64,000 bases of DNA from contig RSEF01000006.1 of the NCBI GenBank assembly GCA_003993805.1, positions 26,496,562-26,560,561 of the forward strand, in the 5' to 3' direction. Positions 34,072 to 45,660 of this stretch are shown here, piece by piece. The stretch comes from Himantopus leucocephalus (taxonomy: Eukaryota; Chordata; Aves; Charadriiformes; Recurvirostridae). The notes under the pieces were generated by a model. It saw nothing but the letters and a program-made list of their open reading frames with translations, had not been told where the DNA came from and did no database searches. Numbering within the stretch: the first letter of the stretch is position 1; every line of letters starts with the position of its first letter. The position numbers were made by a program, and so were the translations under genes.

Positions 34072-34136
34072 ACGGTCTGAGGGACCTGAAAGAGAAGCTG
34101 CTGCTGAGCTACCTGGTGGTCCCTCTGCCCGGGGAG
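34072..34136 (+). other. Low-confidence candidate small exon
   Basis: A GC-rich 65-base segment is bounded by GTTTGCACACAG (AG at 34070-34071) and GGGGAG|GTTAGC (GT at 34137-34138). In the open frame it translates as a compact leucine-rich stretch (GLRDLKEKLLLSYLVVPLPGE). The upstream polypyrimidine tract is weak and the product is not recognised. The frame continues open on both sides (34017-34367), so openness is not specific to the putative exon. Confidence 0.15.
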
Positions 34137-34204
34137 GTTAGCAGCCTGGGGATGTGTGCAGGACGGGAGAGCAGGTTCAGATGTGCAGGATGGAGGTTGG
34201 ATTT

Positions 34205-34290
34205 TCAGCTGCCTTGTGCTGGTGCAGTGCTGATGATGTGGGGATTGCTCCAACATGCTGATTTACACCACCTAAGACGTGGCAGTGAAG
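34205..34290. repeat. Degenerate palindromic amniote repeat, copy 3
   Basis: CAGCTGCCTTGTGCTGGTGCA, GTGCTGATGATG, GATTGCTCCAACATGCTGATTTACACCACCTAAGACGTGG (split over 34247-34282) retain the right arm TATGCTGATTTACACCAGCTGAGGATCTGG in recognisable form. The left arm is heavily eroded. Confidence 0.45.
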
Positions 34291-35599
34291 TATGGATCCT
34301 CACTCAGGTCACTGTGCTGAGTTTCTACACATCAGCTGAGCTGCCAGTAACTGTCCCTGACTGTTAGGTCAAAAGAAAAATAATGCAAATCATTTTAATC
34401 TCCTTTCATTGCAGTCTGAACTGTGCTAGATAATCTCACCCTTTCTGTAAGAGTGTTTCCATGGATGTTTACAGTACCTTTGATATGTCATCAATTATAT
34501 GCCTGCATGAGCCTCTCCTGTCTTCATAGTTACTGAATCTCTAAAAATAGTTTCCCTCCAGACACGTCGATGTTTCTGGATTCAGCAAAAGTGGGAATGA
34601 AACAAATAGAATCAGACACAAGGAACTGAAATCAGATTTTCTTCCAACTAACTGCTCAATTCAGGATTTTTCAAATTAAAGAACATAGATAGAAAGGTAT
34701 TGATTGTCCTGAGTACTTCCAAACCTCAACAGGTTTAGTAACGTAAGTCTGTGCCTAATAATCTGACGCATGCTTATTTTGTGTTCAAGGAGTGGGCTGT
34801 TGAATGGAATTCTGTGTTTGCTTGCAGTATGTTACTCAGCCTTTAGATGTCTCCTGCTGCTGAAAACAATTTGGAAAGGGCACTCCACGGTTAACAAGAA
34901 AAGAAAAGTTAGAGCATAAGTTTTGATGAAGCCTCTTTCTGTTACCTTTAATGGGTGGCTTTAAATATTTTTTGAGAAAATCTCTAATTCCATATACCAC
35001 AGCAGCTAACAAGGGTGGGTAGTGATGCTTATAGTTTCCAAATCAGTTCACCCATTTCTTTGTAAAGCAGCTTTTTTGAATTTTGAAGCTTAGAATTAAG
35101 TCTTAATATAACATTTCAAGTAAAGTATATATGTATTTGTGAAGTTTGAACACACAGAAAGTGATTCATGATCACAGAATAGCAAAGATATTTTTTAACA
35201 TTAGATTAATTTATGCTGTAGAAGAGATAGCATTGACATTCAGGAAGTGACTAGAATTTGCCTCTTTAATAAGCATGTACGTAAAAATGATTTCACATGC
35301 ATAAGCTTTTCCTCTCAATAATCCCGCTGTTTTTTGCAGATGGATGTCCTAACTAGAGCCAGTGAAAAATCAAACATTAGAATGCAACCTGAGAAATGTT
35401 AAGCTTCAGAAAACTTTGCAGATTTTGAAAAAATTGAAGGATTGCTCCAGCAATTGTTTTACAATGAAGGGGGTTTATTTTTCTGTCTCTCCGGTTTACA
35501 TAAAACTATTTCCACCAAAGATACTTTTTTTTTCCTACAAAATTTTTTTGAGAACCTGTTGTGTTTGAATTTGATTTCTCTTTCCATATTCCACTCACA
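34291..35599. other. Non-coding AT-rich stretch, no gene recognised
   Basis: Short ORFs only. No repeat or RNA gene was recognised. AT content is high with scattered homeodomain-like words that do not cluster convincingly. Confidence 0.5.
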
Positions 35600-35648
35600 C
35601 CCCCCCCCCCCCCCCCACACCCCCNNNNNNNNNNNNNNNNNNNNNNNN
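35600..35648. other. Poly-C run and assembly gap
   Basis: A run of 17 C (35600-35616), then ACA and C-rich bases, runs directly into 24 N (35625-35648). Translated frames crossing this point contain unknown residues and mean nothing. The C run is a likely cause of the break in sequencing; on the other strand it is a long G run that could form G-quadruplex structure. Confidence 0.95.
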
Positions 35649-37330
35649 AACATAAATCTGATAGTGTTGAATATGGCAGCAACTGAACAGTGAGTGACTC
35701 CATCAAACAGATTTAATTCTGGGAACCAAGGCTATGAAATAACAAGTTAAAATTGCAGGAAACTTAGGAGAGCTGTGGTTTGGAGGGTTAAAATCTGTTT
35801 GGGAGAGGAAGGATTATGCCCTGCTTCTTTCAATCAGTGCACTGCTGTCTTGATTATCAAGATTAATGATCTTGACTTTTAGCTGTCAATCAAAGGGCAA
35901 TGTCTCCAGTTCAATTAGTTTCTCCTACCGAATAGTTGGTTTAGAAGCCATTAAATTACCTTCAGAATCTCCAGTGTTGCTAGAAGCAGCTATGACTGAA
36001 GTTGGTAGATAGTTTCTGGTTGGAGTTGATGAGGTAGTTTCCTTGTCCCACTATGTTTTTAGAAAATTCAAAAGCTTTCTGCTTTGAGAACTTCCTGCAT
36101 ATATTGGTGACAGAATGACCAGCGTAACCTGGTGGAAGGAGGTGTGTGTAATAGGCAGCTGAGAAAGTTTCCCCCTGCAAATCATTGCAGAGTGTGTGAC
36201 CAGAGCCCACGAGGCTTTAGGTCAAAGGCTTCAGCTGCCACAAGGATTTCAGCCTCAGTGTCCCCTATGTATAGTCCACTTGTGAGGACAGAGTTTCCGT
36301 GCCTGTGCTTCTCAGACTCTTTTCTTTGTATGAAGACTTAGGCAATCCTTATGCTGAGTATACAGGCCAGTAGTTGAAGTATTTAAATGCAACAAAGTTG
36401 ACAAAGGTCCAGGTCTGAAACAGACACAGAAGAGACCTCAGCACACATATCTCACACATTGCCCTACTGGTAGGTTATGATGTGTATTGGGTTGCATGCA
36501 CAACCATGTCTAGACACTGACCAGAAATCCTAGCCTTGTCAAGTTTCTTCTGAAAAGAAAAAAAGTTTGAATTGACAATTTCTTGTGAAATACGGGTTTT
36601 CAATCAAAAATTCCTGCTCTGCTCTGGTTTTAACCCTGCTTAGCTTGTGAGATATGATTTGATCAAAGTACATATCGACATGGCTGCAAGCACAATATAC
36701 TCTGTGGCAAACCTTAAAGTGTAAAAAAGAAAGGGAAATGAAATTCATTTTCTTCTCAGTAGGCTTCCTGGAACACTTTAGTATGTAAAACACAACATTG
36801 TTTGCAGTCATTTCTCATCCTCAGGGTGCCGGCTCCTAAATTCTGGAGGCCTTCAGAGACACCGCATAGCAGTGTTTGATAAGAGAAACCCCCTTAAAAT
36901 TTTAGCACGGCCTCCTCCTACTTCTCATTTCCATTATGAAGTAAAATGAAAAGGGGAGATCCAAGCACTGAATTCACTGGGACCAGAGAGGAGGTAATAG
37001 GAGAAAACTTGATTGTGAAGCTTTTTGCAACTTCTTGAACTGTGCCCAATTAGGATGGAGAATACTCTCTGTTACTCAAAAGTAGCTAAATTATTTTCCC
37101 TCTGCTAGCATTCAGTATGGAAGAAGCCATTTGACTCCTAGAGAGTAAGGAGACTAGAAATCAGACTGTAGTACACTGAGTAATTTTACAAATTAAGGAT
37201 TGTGTTCTTGGTTAGCACAAAATGGCACTGTCCACTTTGTACCCACAGCACTTCAGTGAGAGTTTGCTGTCTTTTACTCTCCTGTCTGTTACTCTTAGGC
37301 ATTTGTTCAGTGCAAAATGTCTCTGTTTAA
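35649..37330. other. Non-coding, no gene recognised
   Basis: ORFs up to 90 codons, none recognised. The segment at 35845-35880 contains near-palindromic CTTGATTATCAAG followed by ATTAATGATCTTGA, which may be regulatory or coincidental. No interspersed repeat was seen before the CR1 at 37331. Confidence 0.5.
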
Positions 37331-37822
37331 ATAGAATCATAGAATCGTCTAGGTTGGAAGGGACCTTTAAGATCATCGAGTCCAACCATTAACCAAACAC
37401 TGCCAAAACCATCACTCAACCATGTCCCTAAGCACCACATCTACCTGTCCTTTAAATACCTCCGGGGATGGTGATTCCACCACTTCCCTGGGCAGGCAGT
37501 TCCAATGCTTGATAACCCTTTTGGTGAAGAAATTTTTCCTAATATCCATCCTAAACCTCCCTTGGCACAACCTGAGGCGGCTTCTTCTTATCCTGTCACT
37601 TGTTACTTTGGAGAGGAGACTGACCCCCACCTCGCTACAATCTCCTTTCACATAGTTGTAGAGAGCGATAAGCTCTCCCCTCAGCCCCCTTTTCTCCAGG
37701 CTAAGCCACCCCAGTTCCCTCAGCCGCTCCTCATAAGACTTGTGCTCCAGACCCCTCACCATCTTTGTTGCCCTTCCTGGACACACTCCAGAATCTTAAT
37801 GACTTTCTTGCAGGGGGAAGTT
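37331..37822 (-). mobile_element. CR1 LINE, 5'-truncated, with open RT C-terminal reading frame
   Basis: Avian CR1 in antisense. The 3' tail is at 37331-37346 (AGAATCATAGAATCG on the plus strand, i.e. ATTCTATGATTCTAT in sense), followed by the conserved 3' UTR end. A minus-strand frame of 124 codons (37412-37786) is open to its natural stop. It carries the CR1 RT C-terminal signature: [34 protein letters not shown], the [20 protein letters not shown] block, [17 protein letters not shown] and VLRDMV. Upstream homology stops near 37822, so this is a ~490-base 5'-truncated insertion without promoter, endonuclease or catalytic RT core and cannot mobilise itself. The open frame and low divergence mark it as the youngest repeat here. 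No clear target-site duplication is visible, as is usual for CR1. Confidence 0.97.
37412..37786 (-). pseudogene. CR1 ORF2 C-terminal fragment (reverse transcriptase tail)
   Basis: The 124-codon frame inside the CR1 copy is the last part of ORF2, downstream of the catalytic palm. Its ATG is an internal methionine ([15 protein letters not shown]...), not the element's real start. The stop at 37412-37414 is the normal ORF2 end, followed by the short CR1 3' UTR. It is a fragment of a ~900-residue polyprotein and has no independent function. Confidence 0.93.
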
Positions 37823-39199
37823 ATGGATGGTACAAGGGAAGTTTCTAATGATCCTCGCTGAAAAAACAGAAGAAATGTTTGTCATGAACAGAGAAATCAT
37901 TCACTCTTACAGTTTCATATGAAGTTTTCAATATCGGTTGAACCTCTGAGTCTTTATGAACCACTGAAACTATTCTATAAAAGAAAAAAAGGGTGGAGTA
38001 AGGGACTTCTACAAGGTCATGAACGGAATGCATGAAATTCTGACTCTTCTCTGTGAAGAAAGCTATTATTTCTAGATGCCAGTCTTCACTGGAAGTATAA
38101 AATGTTGGAAATCTTACAGGAGGAACAGTTCTTTAAAGGGCTCTGATCTAAGTTTACACTTCCAAAAGCTTTGGCAGAAGACTTGCTTTTAAACAATTTG
38201 AAGGATGTGATTTTTAACACACTTAAGAAAAATTAAGATCTATTGGGGTTGGTTTAGATCAAAGTGGTCATTCCTGAGGGTGTAGAAATAGATTAGATGA
38301 GGTCTTTTGCTGGTTATGTCTTCTGTAATTCATTGATTATCTCTCATTTCATACTGTATCCCAGGATGTGAAAATATTGGAATATTTGGATCTTCTCCTC
38401 AGTGATGTTTTACTCACTTGGGTCATGGGAAAGTTAGTACTAAGAGGCATGTTGCTGAAACATGTAACATTCTGATGTTAATCAGCCGACCTCTGCAGAA
38501 GATGCGATACATGTTACTCACATTACACTGTTGAAGTTATGCCTAAGTTTTAATTTGACTGATTTATTAATTCTTACTTTTAGAGCAATCTAGAGAGACA
38601 TTAAATGTTAATTTTTAATTACACAAGCAGAGATCAAAGTGCTTATCTATTTAAAGAGTAGCTGGATTAACTCATCACACTTCTCATGGTAGCTTGATCT
38701 TTTCTGTCAGCTAGTACTGTCTTCCTAGTAGCTTTGACTATACTGGAAAACTGTTGTTGATTCACTTCCTGAGTCTTTTCTTATGGAAGAGCTTTGCACA
38801 ATTCTGAAATATATATATATGGAGGGAAGATTTAATGCTTAGAATAGTTCCCTTTAAGAAAATCACACAGTTTGACTTACCCTTGTCTTAAGCACTTGCA
38901 GGCCAGCATTCTCGGCCAAAGCTCCCAAGGTCATAGAGTGTATGAGATTTTCTTTTGTTACTCATAGTCATAAAAAGTTAGGGATCTAAAAGTGAAGTTG
39001 GGACTGTATTATTTTCTGAAGTCATAAGAACGAAAAGCTTAATGGGCATTTTAGGATTTCACTCTGAGATCATGACACCAAATCATTGCATAAACGAAGT
39101 GGGAGGACAACGAGGTACTTGGTGGATACTGTGAGCTGCATCAAGTCAACACAATTGTTTCTTCTTTGGTGTCATGCAGAAGTGAGAATTAGTGTAAAT
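37823..39199. other. Non-coding, no gene recognised
   Basis: AT-rich. The 38540-38700 part has TTATTAATTC, GTTAATTTTTAATTAC and ATCAAAG words reminiscent of an enhancer-like CNE, but the words are too scattered to call. A short AT dinucleotide run lies at 38809-38820. ORFs are no longer than 62 codons. Confidence 0.5.
38809..38820. repeat. Short (AT)n run
   Basis: Six AT units are directly visible (ATATATATATAT). It is too short to be informative. Confidence 0.7.
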
Positions 39200-39275
39200 G
39201 GTTTTGCCACTGGTTTTCTGTGTGATGCTGGTCTAGCCATTTAAGCTTTCTGTCTGTAATCTCGTAGCATGTGGA
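39200..39275 (+). repeat. MIR-like SINE fragment
   Basis: TTTTGCCACTGGTTTTCTGTGTGATGCTGG, then TAGCCATTTAAGCTTTCTGTCTGTAAT, parallels the sense MIR body (TCTGCCACTGACTTGCTGTGTGACCTTGGGCAAGTCACTTAACCTCTCTG...CTGTAAAA). Only the middle of the element is recognisable. Confidence 0.5.
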
Positions 39276-42200
39276 GAATTGAAATCGCCCTTTGTGTTTC
39301 AGCTCTTTGCCAAGAAAACAGAGGTTTGGGTTTAGATCTTGACCATATTAATGAATGTTCCATACTTCTTCCTATGTATTCCTCTTGAAGCAAAGAGGTT
39401 TCATCTGTTGGTAGATTACCTTCCTCCCTCAAAATCAGAGGAAATGGAAAGTTACCACAAAACAGGCTCTGTCAGTTCTGGTCTCTTCAGGATCAAATTT
39501 CATTCAGGTCAATAACAAACTTTGTTGCCTTCTGCTTCAGAGCGTAATACCCTAGCTGAATTGTAGCAAGCAATAGGATTGTCTGGGCAGCAAAGAAAGA
39601 AGGATGTGGAAGTTTTGGTGTTACCTGTATGTATTGAGTAATGCATTGACTCTGTCCTTAAAAGGAAGCACTTAAGAGTTTCACTTAGGGGAAGGCGTAA
39701 ATAATTGCAAGAGGATGATGTCCCTCCTGAACAGATTCAAGAATGCTTGGCAGCCACAGGCACTCTGAATGGGAGTGCAAACAGCTTATAGACAAGTATC
39801 AGGGCACTGATGAGTATTATTTGGGCGGAGATGGCAACAAGACTCCAGAAAAAATACTTAAATCAGCAGTGAGAGCAGGACTGGTCTCCTGTAGGCCCCA
39901 AATTATGAAGAGTGAGAGGAAGAGAAGGTTTCACCTTGGTCTTATCTCACTCTAGCTTTGTGCCACAGTTAGCTCCCCCGGTTTCCATAGTGTGGTTCCA
40001 TCTTGTTGCTTTGGTCACACACCACTTCACAGGCCTCAGGTCTCTTAATCTTATTTTATGACTGGAAGAAAATTCCATATTATTATTTTGTTCCTCATTC
40101 CCTTATCTGTCTAGCTGCAGGGACAGTCAGACAAGCCTTAGTTGAGCTCAGGTTGCTATAACTTGCCTTAAGATTACTTTCCTTTTCAGTCCCAGCCTGG
40201 GGATCTCAGAGCTAGCAGTAAGCAAAAGATCACAGGTGAGGACGGAAGTCCTTGGAAGACTGAAATGGCTTTTTGTCAGTCCACACTAGGCTGCCTTTAA
40301 AAATTAGGTTGCATGAGGAAAGCAGGCTGAGACTTGCAAGGTATTAGATTAATCTAAGCCGGTGCCGTGCTTAGGGAATATGGATCTTTGTAAATGGTTC
40401 TACTGGGGACTGAGAAACTAGTTGCAGATCACATAATGCATCATACATTCACTCTGCCGTTTGCTAACATAGCAGTTCACAGGGATGGCCCTTTGCTGCC
40501 TGACCTCCAGAGAGGCACAAACAGGACAGAAAAGCACTGCACCAAGAGCTTCTCAACAGAGGCCCAAGGCTCCAGCTGCTGGAGGAGGTTGCTCATCTTT
40601 GCATTGCAGCACAGTGAGATTTGTGTTACAAGAAAAGCTCTGGGAAAGAGCAAGTCTCTGGCTTCAAAAGCAGTGCTTCCATGGAGCTCCTTACAGTGTT
40701 TTCAAAGCAAGTTCTCTTAGACTATTTCAAGGGTGCTCATCAGCCCAGAGAAAGGTTCTGGAGAAAGATTTCTGTCTAAATTTCTGCCTTTGTTAATCCT
40801 TTGGCTGCAGAAGTCTTGTAAGAATCTCCTTGGAAGGCTTTTCTGGACACAAAGGAGGCTTTAAAATATCCAAGAAAATGTAGACATTTGTAAATGAAAA
40901 AATTACCAAAGGCTTCAGACAGCTCAAGTGATTGGACCCTATAAATACGCTTTATAACAAGCCCCTGTTATGGCAACAATCCATCATATACTTGTCTTCA
41001 TGAATTTCTGAGGCTGTGTGTGGAGCTTGGTGGGAACCCATCTGGTGGTTGAATCCCTTCTGAGAGACTGCAGTGACTCGTTTTGTGTTCACAGGCTTTT
41101 GACCACTACTAATGGTCAGACAGCAGGGAGTTAAGAGCAGAATGGTGAGGAGGGTGCAGAGGAAAGGTCTTTCACCCTGTGCTCCTGAGGTTGTCTTAAT
41201 TAGAGCATAAAGGGCAAGCAGTTTTTTTTCCTCTTATGCACATTGAAAACAACTGCTTGTATGTGTCAAAAACATTTCATTCCCTTCATGGCCTTCTCTG
41301 TGTATTGATTTACTCAATTAGTTGTGCATGGCATGTTTCTCTTTTTAACAAAACGGTGTGGGATTTTTGACATTTAAAGGGTTGGACAATGCACGTGAAA
41401 CACAGATGCTGTTTTAGGCTGTCTTTGGTATACAGACCCCTAGGTCTTTTCATCACCAAATACAGCTTCTACAAAGCATACCACCCTTCCCATCTTTGCA
41501 AAGTATTTATGGCGACAGAAACATACTTTGTTTCCTGTAATCGATGAAACCCTTATAATGCCACTAGCTGCAAGGAAAATAATGAATTATATAAAGAAAG
41601 GAAATAAAAACAACTTTAGTTGCTTTTTTTGTTTTCTGAAGTGTTGACATCAAACACCAGACATCAAATGAAGTGAAACAAAGCCCCTAATGTCTTGGGT
41701 TTTTTTGAAAAAATATAATGATCTCTCCCTGTCTAACAGGCAGTTTATTTTTGGTCACCTTCAAAGCTGTGTTTCCTTTGCTCCTGGTAATGGGAGGATG
41801 TGCCCCTGAAATGTGTCTGTATGGAACAAGGCTGGAGTTTGAACTGAACATTTTAAGAAGGATAATCAAACATTTGTGCTGCGTGCTGCTGTGTTTTTCC
41901 CACTCTGCCAACTGCAAGCCAGAGACACTGCTTGATCAGAGCACAAGGGCTGAGGTCTGGCCTGCTTGCTGACTTACTGATTGCACTGCCATATTGACTC
42001 TGTCATACTATCACTTTGTGCCTCTATTTTCTCTTGTAATGCTGGGCTGCGATTTGCCAGTTTCTCAGCCAAATTCCAGAGGAGCTTTCCGGGCTCCTCT
42101 GTTTCATTTTCATTGCCCAGAGTTTGATGTTTTATAGGATTAATGTGGTTTCAAACTGGAATGGGGAAAATATTTAAAGAAGCTGTAACAAATGTTGGTC

Positions 42201-43827
42201 GCTCACTTTTCCCTGTTTCCTATGTTTCCTTGCTGTATAGGTTGCTCACTTGGAAACTCATGTTAGCGGAAGAATGGAGCCTGGATGTTGCTGCTTGGAA
42301 ATGGCAGGCTCTCTATCAGACTAAAGCAGAATCTAATGCAGCTCTTGGCAATATGAGGGCAGTGATATTGCTGGCTGTAGCAAACGGTGTTGACATTTGT
42401 CACCTTGGCATACTTCAACAGGGATGGCCCCGTCTAGTTAAAAGTCTATGTGACTTGCTAAGCAAATTTTACCTCAAGGTTAAAGCCCCAAATTTCAGTA
42501 GAATTTAAATATCTCTTCATGGGCATCTTTGAAAATCTCAGCTTCAGTGACCTGCTGGGTAGCTTCCATTTATTGCACATTGGTTTACCTGCCCTTCTGC
42601 TCTACTTTTTTAAAATAAACTAGGCTAATGCTCATCAGAAATGAAATATCCAGTTTCTTGACAGAGACGTTATGACCAGTGATTTAAACATTTTCCTTGA
42701 AAAAGGGAGGGGAAAAAATTCCATTTTTAAATTTAGTAAGCCTTTGTCAAACACAGCACAAAAATACAGGTGTTGGGGGAACTTACCTAGTCCAATTTGA
42801 GTCCTGTAGGTCTCATGAGATGTTTACTTATTTCAGGTTGGTCTATACCTGGATTGCTAGTTCCTGACTTGCTCCATGTTTAGTCAGTATTTGAGGCCTT
42901 AAAGATTGTTTAGGTAAGGTGAAGAAAATGCTGGTGGGACCGAGCACTTTCCTGATGTAATTGCATTCACCCACATGCAAGCTTTTTTTTCAGTTAGCAG
43001 TCTGCCCCAAAACTTTCCCTTTCTTTTGGCACACGTACTCACATGTAGATCCTTCCATGCATGGATATACAGTCAGTCATGACTTCCCTATCTTTCACTC
43101 TCACTAAACAAAGGGATGTTTCCTGGTTCCCTCATTCCACCCAAATGGAAGAATGCTACCAAACCAGTCTCCTGGAAAGTGATGGTAGATCAAAACAAGA
43201 TAGCAGTGGGACGGAGGATCCCAAATATAACCATATTTGGACTTCAGCATGTAGAAAATGGATTTATTTCTAAGGCTTTGTTTAGGCAGCATATCAAAAA
43301 TATTCTTTTTCTTCCCCCTCAGAATACTCTTTGTCTAATCCATTTTTACTGCATCCCTGCTTTTTTTCACAACGGACTGAATACTACGTGGTCCCCAGCA
43401 GAACACGGGACAGAGTTCTGTTGTCATACGAGCTGTGAAGAAGCCCTGAGATTAAATTATACAGTTAGAGCTGTTGCTGATTGCTGATTGATTTCTGACA
43501 GCTCGCTCAGGAAAGGAATACATTTATTGAGATGTATTAAACTCTTCATCCCTACCTTCCCCCTCTGTTCTTTGAAAGGACGGTCCCCTTATGACTACTG
43601 AAAGACAGCACTGTGAAATGAGGGTGTTCAGTGTATGAGGTAGATGCTTTGCTGGGCCTCCCTTATTCCACACATCCCACCTCTCAAGGGGGTCCCCTTG
43701 TGAATTTGAACACCAGCAGCTATTGGTTTAAAGCAGAAGGGCTGAAATCCTATCCCTGCCACTGCTGGGGTGCTTATAGCAGGACTCTGGCCTGTGTGCA
43801 GGATAAAAGTGGCCTCAGGCATATTAC
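39276..43827. other. Non-coding, no gene recognised
   Basis: About 4.5 kb without a confident feature. The longest frames (121 codons at 42143-42508 and 123 codons at 43116-43487, plus) are not recognised and lack splice context. A segment near 42485-42545 (TTTGAAAATCTCAGC) resembles words common in old amniote repeats but is too short to call. Confidence 0.5.
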
Positions 43828-43903
43828 AAGGGCCATATCCTAAACTGCTGTAACTTCTTGAGAGTCAGTGGGTCTATCTGATTTATGACATGATGATCTA
43901 GCC
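43828..43903. repeat. Palindromic amniote repeat, copy 4 (best preserved)
   Basis: AAGGGCCATATCCTAAACTG, CTGTAACTTCTTGAGAGTCAGTGGGTCTATCTGATTTATGAC (43848-43890) and GATGATCTAGCC match, in order, the outer GGGCCAAATCCT, the CTGGTGTAACT arm, the central GAAGTCAGTGGAGCTAT, the TGATTTATACCA arm and the terminal GAGGATCTGGCC. Both outer GGCC ends are visible, so this copy best shows the element as an inverted-repeat unit. There is no coding capacity. It looks like a non-autonomous, MITE-like fossil; the mobilising system is unknown to me. Confidence 0.6.
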
Positions 43904-45549
43904 TGCTCTGTCATCTGAGGACATTTCTAGCCTGGTGAATGTTCAGAACATGGCAAATTCATACAGAAGCCATTCATATGAACTGCTTCGCCAGAGCAAG
44001 TCATGTTCTAAAAACCAAACTGTGCCCTCTTTAACTGGCAGACCTGATATAACACAATGACCCTGGTGCTCTTGGGAAGCTTCACTCAATCCTCTGCTAA
44101 AGGCGACTATTCATTCAGTCTGCAGCATAATTGCCCTATTTCAAGGCTAGAGCTACCTTCCCTTGGGACAGGTTTCACCTTTGCTCAGCTGAGCATGTGT
44201 AGGAGTGATCCACAGGAGCACATGGAAAGCAATTTAAAGCCGCAGATTCCCTGCTGCTTTCGGAAGCTGTTAAATCAGGTAGTTCTGGAGTGAAGAGAGG
44301 GTACAATGCAAGAAATTCTCCCATTCTGAATAGGCTTTCTGTTGTGAGCTGACATGGCTATTTTCCTCCAATGCTAAATTCTTCCAGTATAAATTTTTCA
44401 ACAAGGATTTTCTTTTTCCTTAACAGCACTGATAAAACCCATGACAAAGATGGGAATTTTGATGAATATGCTGTGTATTTGCAGCGTGGTATTTCCTCCA
44501 GCTTAATAGATCTACAATAAAAAAGAGGTGTGGATACAGAGGACTAATATTTTTGCCACTTGTTTGGTACTGTTTGAGGGGAAGACTACATCTGGCTATA
44601 TGTTCTGTCTGGAATGACACAAATAGGTCATGAGACTGCGTGAAGTTAATAAATGATAAATGATAGTGGTCAAATTTCTGCATGTCTCATCCCCAGCAAA
44701 AGAGTTTTAATTCAGGTGATAAACAGCCCCTCTGATTTGCCTTTGACTGCAGTGGTCTGTGCTGATGCTTGACCTACAGAATAAGGCAGCTTATGCTATA
44801 GAAATGAAGGTCTTTGTTCCGGAACCTGCTGTAGGGTCCAGTGGAAGTGCTCCTCAAACACTGCTATCATGATGTCTTTCCATCGCTTCAGAGTGGTTAA
44901 AAATTTCTCCGTTGAAGGCTTCAGCACCTTTCAGTTCAGGGTTTGTTTGTGCAGCTGAGATTCTGCTTGCTTTCCTTGCATTCCTCCACAATGCCAAGTA
45001 AAACAGACCTGGGTAAAACACTCTTGGTTAAAAAACTGGCTTCCTAGGCCTCTCTTTTGCTCCTTACTGCACACGCAGCAAAGCCACAGAGCTGATTTTA
45101 TGCATGGCCTGGTGGGTTTTATTGGTTTGATTTTCTGGGGATCTTGGAATATTTTTACTAATATGAATGAACTCTTTCTTCTCTCTGAGTTGCATAACTC
45201 TTTCTGTTGTGCATAGGAGAAATACCCCAAATAGTTTGAAAACAGCTATTCATGGAGGACCAGTTTTGGACTGGTTACTGTTGTTCATCTGTGATCAATG
45301 GAGAGACAGCATTTTGCAAGTGCATACACCCTGTGCTACTTCTAGAAGGCTGTAGAAATCATCTGCTGGATTTTTTGGTTGATCTATTTTACACAAAATT
45401 CCCAGGCAATTTAACAGGTATTAGACCAATAAAATAACACAAATTCCTCCCAACTTTAATAGAAGAGGGAATAATCTTTGTTGGATGTTTAATTTTATAT
45501 TTTGCTGACTGATAGCACTTATTACAGATGTCTCTCTGCTCCAAAATTG
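43904..45549. other. Non-coding, no gene recognised
   Basis: Short ORFs (maximum 99 codons, 44931-45230, minus), none recognised. No repeat was confidently seen. Confidence 0.5.
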
Positions 45550-45660
45550 GACAGAAAGATATTTTCTTTCAATTATTTTTAGTCACACTTTAACTTTCTA
45601 TTTGTAAACAGTTCATAAACAATTTGTTTTAATTAAATGGTTATGAAAATGTTATCTTCC
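45550..45660. promoter_or_regulatory. Candidate AT-rich regulatory element with forkhead-like sites
   Basis: TTGTAAACA near 45602, ATAAACAA near 45616 and TTTTAATTAAATGG near 45626-45640 lie within about 40 bases. These are two forkhead cores and one homeodomain/LIM-type word. No repeat family was recognised. The sequence is AT-rich enough that chance occurrence is quite possible. Confidence 0.22.

Noticed and set aside
35442..35706. ORFs crossing the N gap
   Set aside because: They depend on unknown bases and a poly-C run, so the translations have no meaning.
42480..42550. Old amniote repeat (TTTGAAAATCTCAGC)
   Set aside because: A single short word match; family and limits cannot be supported.
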